Positions 33,501 to 43,961 of a DNA stretch of 64,000 nucleotides are shown here, one piece after another; the first letter of the stretch is position 1; each line of letters starts with the position of its first letter. Under the pieces are notes generated by a model, which saw only the letters and a program-made list of their open reading frames with translations, ran no database searches and was not told the DNA's origin. Made by a program: the position numbers and the translations under genes. Source of the DNA: Neostapfia colusana (Eukaryota > Streptophyta > Magnoliopsida > Poales > Poaceae); the NCBI GenBank assembly GCA_030760725.1, contig JASWHV010000008.1, positions 55,589,671 to 55,653,670 on the forward strand, read 5' to 3'.

Positions 33501-35229
33501 AAAATATGGGTAAAATCACAAACTCTAATTTTGGAGGGTAAAATCACAATTGGACTTTCATCCAAGGGTATAAACACAATAAACCCTTTAACTTTTCATT
33601 AGGCCTTGTTAGCAAAAGCTTTACAATTAAATACATGTGCATGTTCATGACATATAACATCGACGTGAAAACTCGTGAAGGAATTGAAGTTGGATTGAGG
33701 AACAAGGTGATCAAGTGAGCTAGCCTCAAGTGATCATCAACTAACTGATTCATATATACTTAGTCACCTGCAAAACAGGCAAGCTCCGGTTTGCATTAAC
33801 CTATTTTAAAATCTTATTTGTTGATCACTTACCTTGTGCATTTCCTACTATGTGCATTAGCGGTTTGATTGGAAACCCACTTGCATAGCCAAGAGAACCA
33901 GGGATTTTGGGGTTTAGGATTTGAACCTCGAGTAGCTACTGCAATGCTTAAATGGTATAGGATTCGGTACAAGTCGAGTAGTTGGAACTACTCACAAGAA
34001 TAGGCTAGAGGCACACCACTCGGTTAGAGAGATAGACAATAAATCACACGGCATAAAAATGAGACCGAGCAGAGAGTAAGGGCAGCAGGACTTTGGGGCC
34101 TGGGTGCCATAGCTCTGCTTGTGTCGATTGAGGACCGAGCGGTGTGCAGGCCTATTGAACAAGCTTGAACAGTACCGAAGACCTACCGGCTATATGGGAA
34201 CCGGGAAACCAATTTAATTCGGGTAGCAATATGTTGAGGCATTGCTTGTCGTCCAGAGGGTAGGTTGAGAGCAGGAAGGTGTAAATCGGCTAGCGAGCAC
34301 CGAGGATGCTCCGCGTAGAGACCTTCTGCTCGGGACGATAGGACCGGTTCAACACATGGCTAACGGATGAAAGGTTGTTGCATACGACGTCCGTGATGGT
34401 TGTTGTAGGAAGCATTGAGTACGGGCGTAAGTGACGGGTTATTCGGGTAACCCTACAGGTGTAAATTGATTATAATCACCGTCCCTCGCGATCAGTGAGT
34501 ACTACTTGTTCACTGTACCGTGACGTAGAAAGAATAGGCTAGTGTCATGATAAAACTTGCTGGTTGAAATCTTTACGTTGGTTTTTAATGAAATGCTTTA
34601 GTTTAGAGAAAATTAAAGTTTCTTTCAACCTTAGACAAAGCACATAAGAGGAATGTGTTTCTCGTTTGATTGTGTACTTCTTATGTGCCTTAGCACGAGG
34701 TTTTCCACCAACTTGAGGCTAAAACTTGAAAGTAAGAGTCAACTAATTAGGCAAGTCTTATGCAAAGTAATTTCCTATTATCCACTGCAAATCTAGCATG
34801 TAGAGTTACATGTTTAGGTGAGACGGGTCAGCCTTGCTAGGCCTATGTGCTCACGCTTGCTATATGAGTGGTTTTGCACTTTAACATCGATGCTTACGAG
34901 GAAGTTGTCCGGTGAGACTCGGAGACTTCCGATTCGTTTAACACATGGAGAACCCGGCCGTTGCCGTATGACTTCGTGTTGCTAGCAAGAAGAGTCTGCG
35001 GGCTGGACATATTCTCTAGTGCTTAGCAGATATTAAATGTGAGATAAACTAGTCTTCCATTGTAGTTCTTTGATGTAAATTATTTACAATGAATACTTGT
35101 AAGCTTCCGCATTTGATTTATGTGATACGTGTTCCTTATATGTGTGCTATTTTGTGCCGCATCGCACGACACCACCCAGTGTGATTCCCGGGCGAGCTGA
35201 CCGACCCCCGTGATCGGGTCGAGCCCTCA
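30568..35229 (+). repeat. E2 3' LTR (4.66 kb, contains a MITE)
   Basis: Starts TGTAAAGGTCCCAAAATT and ends GATCGGGTCGAGCCCTCA. About 0.44 kb of its length is the MITE at 33146-33586. A GC-rich, CpG-rich block lies at about 31140-32240; its small open frames (for example 31150-31515) match no family I recognise. The right flank is the 3' side of the SCE1 pseudogene. Confidence 0.92.
33146..33586. mobile_element. Mutator-type MITE in the E2 3' LTR
   Basis: 441 bp with terminal inverted repeats of about 80 bp (GGGGCTATTGTGTTTATACC at the left, its complement with a few changes at the right). It is absent from the 5' LTR. It is flanked by 9-bp repeats, TTAAACTTT and TTTAACTTT (one mismatch). A 9-bp duplication and long TIRs fit the Mutator superfamily. 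No transposase is encoded. Confidence 0.82.
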
Positions 35230-35344
35230 CAAAATTTTTGACAGTAATACTAGGACACCACCCCAATGAAATATCAATTTAAGCAACATAAGAAACCACT
35301 TCAAGTAAGTTCAGCAACAATTACTAATTACTTGAGCAAAATAA

Positions 35345-35857
35345 TATCTTGATCAAGAACCCCAAGGCAGAGTGCTCCTGAGAGATGGACATTCGGGTGG
35401 AAGAAACCAGGTGGAAAGACGCATCTTGGAGGTACCAAGGGATAGTCCTCTGATAATAAGATTGTCAGTGGGTAGTAACCACCTTCCTATTCAGTCTACA
35501 AAGAAATTCATTAATAAGGGGACGATGGTTATACTGGATTGTGCTTATTCTTCATGACTTACCCCTTCTTTACCAGGGACGATGCACTGCCACTTCATTA
35601 AGTATCCCGACTCAGGCTTCACAGAAAATTGGACAACAAGTGACGCAAATGGCGAGCCATAAAATTGCAAATACTAAAATCAAACAAGATAGAAAAGCAA
35701 AACTGCAGAGTTTAAGTTCATCAATCCATTGCAGAGCTACATACAACCATGCGACCGATGAGCCATATGTACATACATGGGGGTGGTTCTTGCGCCACGC
35801 CAAGCGCCCCTCCTTGAGTCGGCCACGTGCCAAGTCGATAACAAAATTCCCAGACAT
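35345..35857 (-). pseudogene. SCE1: SUMO-conjugating enzyme (SCE1/UBC9) pseudogene, exons 1-3
   Basis: SCE1 is the E2 enzyme that passes SUMO from E1 to target lysines. Exon 1 (35857-35777) starts ATG and encodes MSGNFVID then ARGRLKEGRLAWRKNHPH, matching the N-terminal helix of plant SCE1. A GTATGT donor follows exactly after HPH. Exon 2 (about 35622-35563) gives KPESGYLMKWQCIVPGKEG and ends at a GTAAGT donor. Exon 3 (from 35495, after TTGTAG) gives EGGYYPLTILLSEDYP, PPGFFHPNV and SGALCLGVL, in which the catalytic Cys survives. The conserved Trp of exon 3 is TAG (35489-35487). Homology ends near 35345, before the C-terminal half. Exon borders match those I recall for rice SCE1. Divergence (Gly/Phe/Val/Ala residues at the start of exon 2 lost) suggests a duplicated or captured copy. 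Confidence 0.85.
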
Positions 35858-36175
35858 GAACGACGACGACGTAGAATAGGAGGGAGTAGTGATAGCAATG
35901 ACGACGACGGTGATAGCGAACAGTGGATGGCAGGCGGCGGTCGCACTGGAGTTGGTTGATCACTAAGGGTTCAAAGAGAGAGCGACTGGAGTTTGACGGA
36001 AGGGAAACGCGCGGCCCGAGAGGAAGAGCTGCAGAGAACTTAATTGCGGCTGGTGGTGCAGAGATGTGCGACCGGCGTGCGACCCTCCTCCTCCTCCTCC
36101 TCCTCCTCTTCCTCCTCCTCCTCCTCCTCCTCCTCCTCCTCCTCCTCCTCCTCCTCCTCCTCCTCGAAGACGTAT
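35858..36175 (-). other. Upstream region of the SCE1 pseudogene
   Basis: About 320 bases 5' of the SCE1 ATG, GC-rich and containing a long CTC microsatellite. It could be the former 5' UTR and promoter. No TATA box is obvious. The arginine-rich reading frame through it is an artefact of the microsatellite. Confidence 0.45.
36084..36165. repeat. (CTC)n microsatellite
   Basis: 82 bases of CTC repeat, interrupted once by TTC near 36109. GAG on the minus strand, typical of 5' UTRs of plant genes. Confidence 0.95.
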
Positions 36176-36189
36176 TAAACACCACCTGT

Positions 36190-37740
36190 GAAGTTGTATT
36201 ATCGCAGGCGGTTTGTAATTTAAAACTGCATGTGGAAAAAGTTTACTAAGTTTTGGATTTAATAATATTCTTGATCAAAATGGGGGGCTTTTATAAGAAC
36301 AAATTCCAAGCTCTTATAATTTGATTTAGTATTACAGGTGCCCATTAAATTTCACATGGAAAAATCTTTGAAATTGGCCAGAACATAAAAAACAAATAAA
36401 TAGGTTATTTGTCATTTTTGTATCTTGCCTAATACAATGATTTTTGAGTGGATTTTCTATGGGACTTTTTAGTCATCATACCAATCTCTATGATTTTTTT
36501 TTCAGATTTTTACAAAATAGTTTGAATCAATGTGTGTTCAAAATTTGAAGAATGCCTCATATGTATATGAGCATTTCATTAGAATGATGGATAATTTGAA
36601 TTTTGACATGTTGGATTGCTTTAAAAAAAATCATAAATGTATAAATAAGACAATATGTTCATACAAACTAACTTTCAGTGGAAGATCCATTTTTAGGAGA
36701 TATGAAAATCTGAATAATATGTGTATATAAATTAATTCTATTTACCAAAACATAACAATGTTACCTATATAAGTTTAAACTTTTTGTTCCATCTGGTATA
36801 TATTAATTTTTGAAGAATATAGAAAAAGAATCATCGAGTTTGGACTTAATTTGTAAATATATACATGGTTGAGTATTTACATTGGAATTTAAATAAAAAT
36901 AAAGCAAAGGAAGAAGAAACTGAAGAGCAGACCTGTGAAGAGGCAATTTTCACAGACGGTTTTTTAATATAGAATCACCTGTAAAAAAGTTTACTAAGTT
37001 TAGGATTAATTAATATTCTTGATAAAAATGATAGGGTTTGTAAAAGCCCAAATTCCAAGTTCTTGTAATATGATTTAGTATTATAGGTGCCCATTAAATT
37101 TCACTTGGAAAAAACTTTGAAATTGGTCCGAACATAAAAAACAAACAAATAGCATTTTTGTATCTTGCATAATACAATGATTTTGTTAGTGAATTTTTTT
37201 ATGGAACTTTTTAGTCATCATACCAACCTCTTTGATTTTTTTCAGATTTTTACAAAATTATTTGAATCAACATGTGTTTAAAATTTGAAGAATGCCTCAT
37301 GTATATGAGCATTTCATTAGAATGATGAATAATTTGAATTTTGACGTGTTGGATTTATTTAAAAAAATTTAACAAGATTCATACATGTATAAATACGATA
37401 ATATGTTCACACAAACCAACTTTCAGTGGAAGATCCATTTTTAGAGATATGAAAATCTAAATAATATGTGCATATAAATTAATTTTATATTTACCAAAAC
37501 ATAATGATTTTACCTATATAAGTTTTGAACTTTTTGTTCCATCTGGTATATATTAATTTTTGAAGAATATAGAAAAAGAATCATCAAGTTTGGACTTAAT
37601 TTGCAGAACCTATACATGTTTGAGTATTTACATTGGAATCTAAATAAAAAACGAAGCAAAGGAAGAAGAAACCGAAGAGCGGACCTATGAAGCGGCAATT
37701 ATTACAGGCGGTTTTTAATGGACCACCTTGATACCTGCCT
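36190..37740 (+). repeat. Two tandem copies of a ~755-bp subterminal unit
   Basis: The sequence from GTTTACTAAGTTTTGG (36240) to the GCAATT...CACAGACGG segment (36960) recurs from 36993 to about 37720 with substitutions and small indels. Each copy is bracketed by the CACCTGTGA / ACAGGCGG motif. A partial third copy is at about 41530-41590, beyond the transposase. No coding potential is seen. Confidence 0.85.
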
Positions 37741-38093
37741 GTGATAATGGACGACTATATAAAACACTGCTCGGGCACCACAAAAACCTAACTCGGGAGA
37801 TTTCACATCGACGCCATCAAGCTGCCAAAAAATACATTTGCCCCTCGCCGCCTCCGCCACCATCCTGGGCGTCATTGCCGCCACCGTCCTCTCCCTCGCT
37901 GTCGAGTCCACGTCGCCGTCCTCGCCCTCGCCTCCAAGCGCGCGCACGTGGTCGTCCTCGCCCCCAAGTGTCGTCACTATACGCCTCCAAGGTGTCACAT
38001 AAGCAATATTATTTGTTTCTAATATTTGTTTATATAAACTTGCTCAATAAATGGTTACTATCATATTTTTATTTTTACAGTTTGACATAGAAG

Positions 38094-41000
38094 ATGGACT
38101 GCCGAGCGTGGATGTACAACATGCCAAGACTTGATCCTATGTACATTCAAAATATTGCAAACTTTGTTGAAGCGTCCAAGAGACATGCAAAGACGCAAAA
38201 GATAGATGACATATTATGTCCATGTATCGCTTGTGAAAATAAGATTGCTTGGATAGATACTATAGTAATCCAATCTCATTTGGTGAAAGGGGTTTCAAAA
38301 AAAAACTACACAATATGGGGAGAGCATGGTGAGTTAGATACACATGAGGTGGATAAAGATGATGTGAGAGGTTCTGGTGACGATAATGCTCATATCGATT
38401 ATGGTAGTGACGATCAGGATGATGATGAGTTTGATTGTGGGGAGATGTTGCGTCACATCAAACCACATCTATCGATTTCTCTGGGAGCAAGTAAAGATTT
38501 AAGTAAAATGGAGACATTGCAGAATGCGGAGACGGAGCTCTTATATCATGAATCAAAAGGTTGTGATAAAGAGTTTACTACATTGCGTGCAGCCCTAGAA
38601 CTAATAAAGTTGAAAGCCACACACGGATGGTCCGATTGTAGTTTCTCTGATCTTTTGAATCTTTTGACAGAAATTCTTCCAAATCCTAGTAAGATGCCCA
38701 GAAGAACCTATAAAACGAAGAAACTTCTTTGCTTGATGTCACTAGGTGTGACAAAAATACACGCTTGTGTGAACCATTGTATTCTGTATGCAAAGAGCAT
38801 GAGCTCGCAACTAGATGCCCCATCTGCGGTGTCAGTAGATACAGGAAGGACTGCAATCGCCAGTATGTTACCAACATGAATAAGACCCAGAAAAATAAGA
38901 AGAATACTATTGGCCCTGAAGGTGACGATAACGATACTTCTGATGATGCAGGCGGGAAGCATAAGAGAAAAATTCCTGCCTTGGTGATTTTGTACCTTCC
39001 AGCAATTGATTGCTTGAAGCGTTTGTTCTGAAACCCTAGGGAAGCTGAACTTATGCGTTGGCATTCCGAGCAGCGCAGGAAGAATGAAAAACATATTTGA
39101 CACTCTAGTGATGCAACCCGGTGGAAGAATTTTGATATTTAGTGTCTAGAGTTTGCAAAGGAAATTGAAAATGCAAGGTTTGCCTTGGGTACAGACGAAA
39201 TGAATCCGTTTGGTGAAAAAAGGAGCATACACAACACATGGGCCATGGTCTTAACGATGTACAACCTACTGACATTGTTGTGTCGCAAAAGAAGATATAT
39301 TTTGTTATTTATTCTTATACAAGGACTGAAACAACCTGGCATTGAAATTGATGTGTCCTTGGAACATCTAATAGAAGATATGGTGAAACTGTGGAATGAT
39401 GGGGTACGTACATGGGATGAGTACAAGCGGGAGTATTTCACGCTAAAAGCAAACATATTCGTTACCTGCATGATTATCCCAGACTGTTTACATTATCGGG
39501 ACAAATAAAAGGGAAGAAAGGTTGTGTAAGGTGCGTGGATGGAACTAAATTTTTGTACCTCACTTCATCCAGAAAGACGGTGTACATGAGACACCGGCAG
39601 TTCTTGACAGATACACACAAGTACAGGAAGATGAAAGAACAATTTGATAACAAAATAAAAAAGGTACTGCACCAAAACCTTACAGTGGAGAACTCGTGTT
39701 CGAAATGGTCAAGAACATTCAAGTTGCTTTCGGTAAGGGCAAAAAATGTAAAGGAACAAAGAGAAAGAAAACTACATCTTTGGGTGATACAACTGACACG
39801 GCTTTCAAGAAATAATCAATTTTTTCAAGTATCTTCCGTACTGGAAGAACCTGGAAATTTGCCATAATATTGATTTGATGCACGTTACAAAGAAGATATT
39901 TGACAGCATCATTTGAAGCTTGCTGGACATGCCGAGGAAAACAAAGGACAAATTAAAATCACACATGGACCTAGTAAATCTTATGTGAGACCAGAGCTTC
40001 ACCCGGTAGAAAAGGCCAACGGGAAGCATTACCTTCCCCCAGGCAGCCACAACTTGACACTACAGGAGAAAAAGGCAATTTGCGAATGCTTGCGTGGTAT
40101 CAGAGTGCCCACGAGTTTCTCATCCAATATCCATAAACTAGTCTCGATGAAAGACTTGTCTTTACTCGGCTATAATTCTCATGACTGTCACATGATGATG
40201 ATAGTGTTCCTTGCCATTGCAATAAGGATCATCAAACATGAGCATGTAAAAGTTGTCATCACACATTTGTGTTACTTCTTCAATGCAGTATCGGAAAAGG
40301 CCATAGTTTGTGAAGACTTAGACTATTTAAAAACGTACATCATCGAGACTATGTACAAGCTTGAGATGTGTTTTCCACCATCCTTTTTCGATATGCAAGT
40401 ACATCTAATCATACATCTTGTTGATCAGATAAAAGCATTGGGGCCACTATATTTACATAATATGTTTCCGTTGGAGAGATATTTAGGAGTATTAAAGGGT
40501 TATGTGTGGAATCGTGCTCACCCAGAGGGTTCAGTTATGGAAGGATACACTACTGAAGAAGTGATTGAGGGTTGCGCTGATTACATCAATGATGGAAAGC
40601 CGATAGTTGTTTCGATACCAGTACATGAGGGTAGACTATGTGGGAGAGGCAAAGTGGGTAAGAAAACTTTTATCGTTCAGGATTACAAATTACTAGACTA
40701 TGCAAATTTTGATGTACTACAACAGCTCGCAATAGCTGAGTCATACATCGAGGATCACAAAATTGAGCTTCACAGAAAAAACCAAGGCCGCATAGAGGAC
40801 TGAATCATGAAAGAGCACAAAAGATGTTTCACTGAATGGTTAAGGGACAAAAATATACCATACGGAGACTATATAGAAGAGGAAAAAGTGAAGAAGTTAG
40901 CTTCTGGCCCATCTGCTTTGGTGACATCATGGCAAGCATATGACATCAATGCTTACACACTTTATAGTTAGGGAAAAACGGTAAGAGTGTTGCACAAAAT

Positions 41001-41486
41001 AGTGGTGTTCGTATAGAGGCTTATGATCCACAAGGGCGGAAGACCACATACTTAGGGTTCACAGAGGAAATATGGGAACTCGATTATGGTGAAAGAATGC
41101 AAATGTCCGTGTTTAAGTGTCAATGGGTCAAACATCCTGATGGTGTGAAAGTGAACAACTACGGGCTGACACTGGTAGACTTGAACAAAGTGGGTTATAA
41201 AGATGACCCGTGGGTTCTCGCCGATCGTGTTGCACAAGTTTTTAATGTACAGGATCTAGGAACTGAGAAGATGCATGTAGTTGTTTCTGGAAAGCAAAAT
41301 ATTGTTGGGGTTTAGAATGTGGGAGATAATGAAGAGAAATATAATCAATATGAAGATATGTACCTTTTCACCGATCCACAAGACATCAAGCGCGTAGAAA
41401 GGAGCATTAAAAAGGATTTGAAACCCTACATGCGAGAAGATGTCAATGCTGGAAAAATGTATGACATATATTTTATATATTTGTAA
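38094..41486 (+). pseudogene. TNP2: CACTA-A TNP2-type transposase, decayed
   Basis: TNP2 binds the element ends and catalyses excision and insertion. The start is ATG 38094, after an acceptor-like TTTTTACAG. Recognisable blocks: the transposase-associated zinc domain (DCRAWMYN, CPCIACEN, YTIWGEHGE; residues 1-95), an acidic linker, the Transposase_21 region (KIHACVNHCILY, CPICGVSRY, ARFALGTDEMNPFGEKRS, LIQGLKQPGIEIDVSLEHL), then DUF4218 (HYLPPGSHNLTLQEKK, CHMMMIVFLAIA, FPLERYLGVLKGYVWNRAHPE) and a DUF4216 region (EEIWELDYGERMQMSVFKC). Frame breaks lie near 38795, 39030, 39100-39140, 39508 and 39867, so no full-length product is possible. The 40803 stop separates DUF4218 from DUF4216. Confidence 0.9.
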
Positions 41487-41666
41487 TATTGTAATGAAGC
41501 TTTAATATTTTAATTTGACAATTTTCTCTTTTAATATTTGAATTTTGGCATGTTAGAATGCTTTAAAAAATTAACAAAATTCATACGGTGAAATATTGGT
41601 TTTGAGTTGGCCATAGACTTCAACATTGAAATACACTGCGCTTGAAGCCATGGCTGGCTGAGTGCT

Positions 41667-42445
41667 TGTAAGTGCATCTAGGTATCCTCGTGGGTTTTGG
41701 ATGATTGATGATGACACTTAAGAGACTAATGAGCTGAGACGATCATAAGAACAAGATATTTCCAAGGTGGACACCTAAACTCTCAAAAAGGAAAAGGATG
41801 AAGAACGGCGTCGAAGACTCGAAGAGTAGAAGTTAGGATTTCAATTGAGTCTTTAGTAGGCTAGCCGTGTAAGAGTGAGAGTGTATGTGTCAAGTGCATT
41901 GAGATAATAGAAGAGAGCTCAAAGCGTTAGAAGTGTCGAATCCTTAGTGGAGAATGCTAGTGAGGTAAACTCGGGTAGGCCAGACTTGTCCGGGCCAAAG
42001 GCCAGACTAGTCCATATGTCCTACGGCTTAGTCCGTTTTGGGGGCAGACTAAGAGTTCCTGACTGAGTTCGGACTTGTCCGTTTGGGAACGGATTAGTCC
42101 GGTTCTCTCTCGGTGAGAGTGTTTCGGGACTAAGTCCTGGTAGACTGGACTTGTCCGCCTTAGTGGCCAGGCTAGTCCGGGCTAGCAAGACTAGTCCATT
42201 TTCACTCAGATAAGGAGTCCCTGTGTGAGTTCGGGCTAGTCCGTTCTGAGGCGGACTAGTCCGTGAGATGAGAGCTCCCACGGCTAAGTGTTGGTGGACC
42301 AGACTTGTCCGCCTAGGTGGCCGGACTAGTCCGGGTCCTCCAGACTTTTCCGTTCTCACCCGGACAAAGAGTTCCTGTGTGGGATCGGACTAGTCCGTTG
42401 TGAGGCAGACTAGTCTGGAGGTTTGTGAACATTTGAAATTTGAAC
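41667..42445 (+). repeat. S-B 5' LTR, truncated (779 bp)
   Basis: Aligns with the first half of the 3' LTR (48276 to about 49060), including the GGACTAGTCC palindrome cluster (about 41978-42420), and breaks off after GTTTGTGAACATTTGAAATT plus TGAAC. The TATA box and TSS region of the LTR are lost. Confidence 0.92.
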
Positions 42446-42513
42446 CGTGCACACTCCTTAGGAGTGGCTTGGAACCAAAGATAATGACTGAAAGATTTTT
42501 GTGATGAGTTTTC
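42446..42513 (+). other. Filler DNA at the S-B deletion junction
   Basis: Bases 42451-42476 are an exact 26-base inverted copy of 42821-42846 in the RT region (ACACTCCTTAGGAGTGGCTT and on to GGAACC). Bases 42477-42494 are an exact 18-base direct copy of 42514-42531 (AAAGATAATGACTGAAAG). This is the signature of template-switching repair. Confidence 0.88.
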
Positions 42514-43411
42514 AAAGATAATGACTGAAAGGTTCGAGATGTCAATGATGGGGGAGTTGAAGTTCTTCCTAGGATTTCAAGTCAAACAACCCAAGGAAGG
42601 AACGTTCATAAGTCAAACCAAGTATACTCAAGACATACTCAAGAGGTTCGACATGGACAAAGCCAAACCCAACAAGACTCCAATGGGAACCAACGGACAC
42701 CTTGACCTCAATGAAGATGGTCCATGTGTGGACCAAAAGGTATTTCGTTCCATGATAGGTTCCTTGCTTTACCTTTGTGCATCTAGGCCCGACATAATGC
42801 TTAGTGTGTGTATGTGTGCACGGTTCCAAGCCACTCCTAAGGAGTGTCACTTGACGTCCATTAAGAGGATTCTTAGATATTTGGTTCACACTCCTAACCT
42901 AGGACTTTGGTATCCCAAGGGATCCAAGTTCAATCTCATCGAATACTCCGATGCCGATTATGCCGGTTGTAAGATAGATAGGAAGAGCACATCCGGGACT
43001 TGTCAATTCCTTGGTAGATCCTTGGTTTCTTGGTCTTCAAAGAAACAAAACTCCATTGCCTTATCCACAGCCAAAGCGGAGTACGTCGCAGCCGGGAGTT
43101 GTTGTGCACAACTCCTATGGATGCGACAAACTCTTAGGGACTATGGTTACACTTTGAGCTATATTCCACTCCTATGTGACACTGAGAGTGCCATCAAGAT
43201 TGCTCACAATCCCGTGGAGCATTCTAGAACCAAACACATTGATATCCGTCACCATTTCCTGCGAGATCACTCTATCAAGGGAGATATCGTTATCTCTCAT
43301 GTTAGGAGTGATAAGCAATTGGCGGACATCTCCACCAAAGCCCTTGAAGAGAAACACTTTTGTGACCTAAGGAGTGAACTAAATATCCTAGATCCTCGAA
43401 ATGTTGCTTGA
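42495..43411 (+). pseudogene. S-B RT C-terminus and RNase H
   Basis: Open from FSKIMTERFEMSMMGELKFF through TKYTQDILKRFDMDKAK and MIGSLLYLCASRPDI. RNase H follows, with YSDADYAGCKIDRKSTSG, STAKAEYVAAGS, LLCDTESAIKIAHNP and HIDIRHHFLRD, ending DPRNVA. The copia RNase H residues are in place and the frame is intact over 296 codons, but RT catalytic motifs are absent and no promoter-proximal gag remains. Thus a truncated relic, despite its clean frame. Confidence 0.92.
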
Positions 43412-43650
43412 GTCGTGCACATCTGTTTGTTACATGTATATAAACTTCAAAAATCGCATGCTTTCAAAATTCTACCCTAATCTCTCTTACTCTATGAAAA
43501 CTATGTTTAAAAGGATTCTTTGCCAAATATGGTCATTGTTTATTTGATGTATGCTTACTGACCAAGTTTTTCAAAGATATTTACAAAAACATGTCCAAAA
43601 AGAATCATATTCTTGAGCTAAAATTCAAATTATATGAATTTCAGCATATA

Positions 43651-43830
43651 GCCGGACTAGTCCGCCCATGGGCCGGACAAGTCCGGGATGTCTAGGACGG
43701 ATTTCTCAGCGGACAAGTCCAAACCGGACTAGTCCGCCTGGGAGGCCGGACAAGTACGGCACCGGAGAAGTCCGGCTCTGGTCCGTCTACCAGACTTGTC
43801 CGTGCATCAGGTCGGACTAGTCCGGCCCCT
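43651..43830 (+). promoter_or_regulatory. Internal cluster of Sirevirus palindromes
   Basis: At least eight GGACTAGTCC/GGACAAGTCC-type palindromes in 180 bases, downstream of the pol stop and outside the LTRs. They are followed by pyrimidine-rich sequence (43860-43905, CTCTCACTCTTCACACTC) like a plant Y-patch. A second group of four is at 45901-45978, 5' of the post-pol ORF. Use as an internal promoter is inference. Confidence 0.6.
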
Positions 43831-43961
43831 GGGGACTTAACCTCCCAGGGGCCGCCAGACCACCTCTCACTCTTCACACTCAACTCTCAACTCTCTCTTT
43901 AGCGGGAAACACCCCCACATTAGTGATTTTCGTTTTTCTCCACCAAAAATCTCGTCCAATC

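Larger units (their letters stand above)
21976..35229 (+). mobile_element. E2: Ty3/gypsy chromovirus, decayed
   Basis: Plus-strand element of the same superfamily as E1: 5' LTR lacking its first 102 bases, PBS, leader, gag fragment, protease-RT-RNase H-integrase, polypurine tract and 3' LTR. The pol segments match E1 closely at protein level. orf0 and the N-terminal gag are absent and pol is spread over many frames. The LTRs differ visibly: about 17 differences over roughly 235 aligned bases near the LTR start by eye, plus two deletions in the 5' copy and a MITE in the 3' copy. This suggests an old insertion. Confidence 0.93.

Noticed and set aside
35230..35340. Remainder of SCE1 exon 3 and later exons
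   Set aside because: After LGVL the translation no longer matches SCE1, and no further exon was found before the E2 LTR.
35721..36185. Open frame with a long poly-arginine run
   Set aside because: It is the translation of the (CTC)n microsatellite on the minus strand plus SCE1 sequence in a wrong frame.
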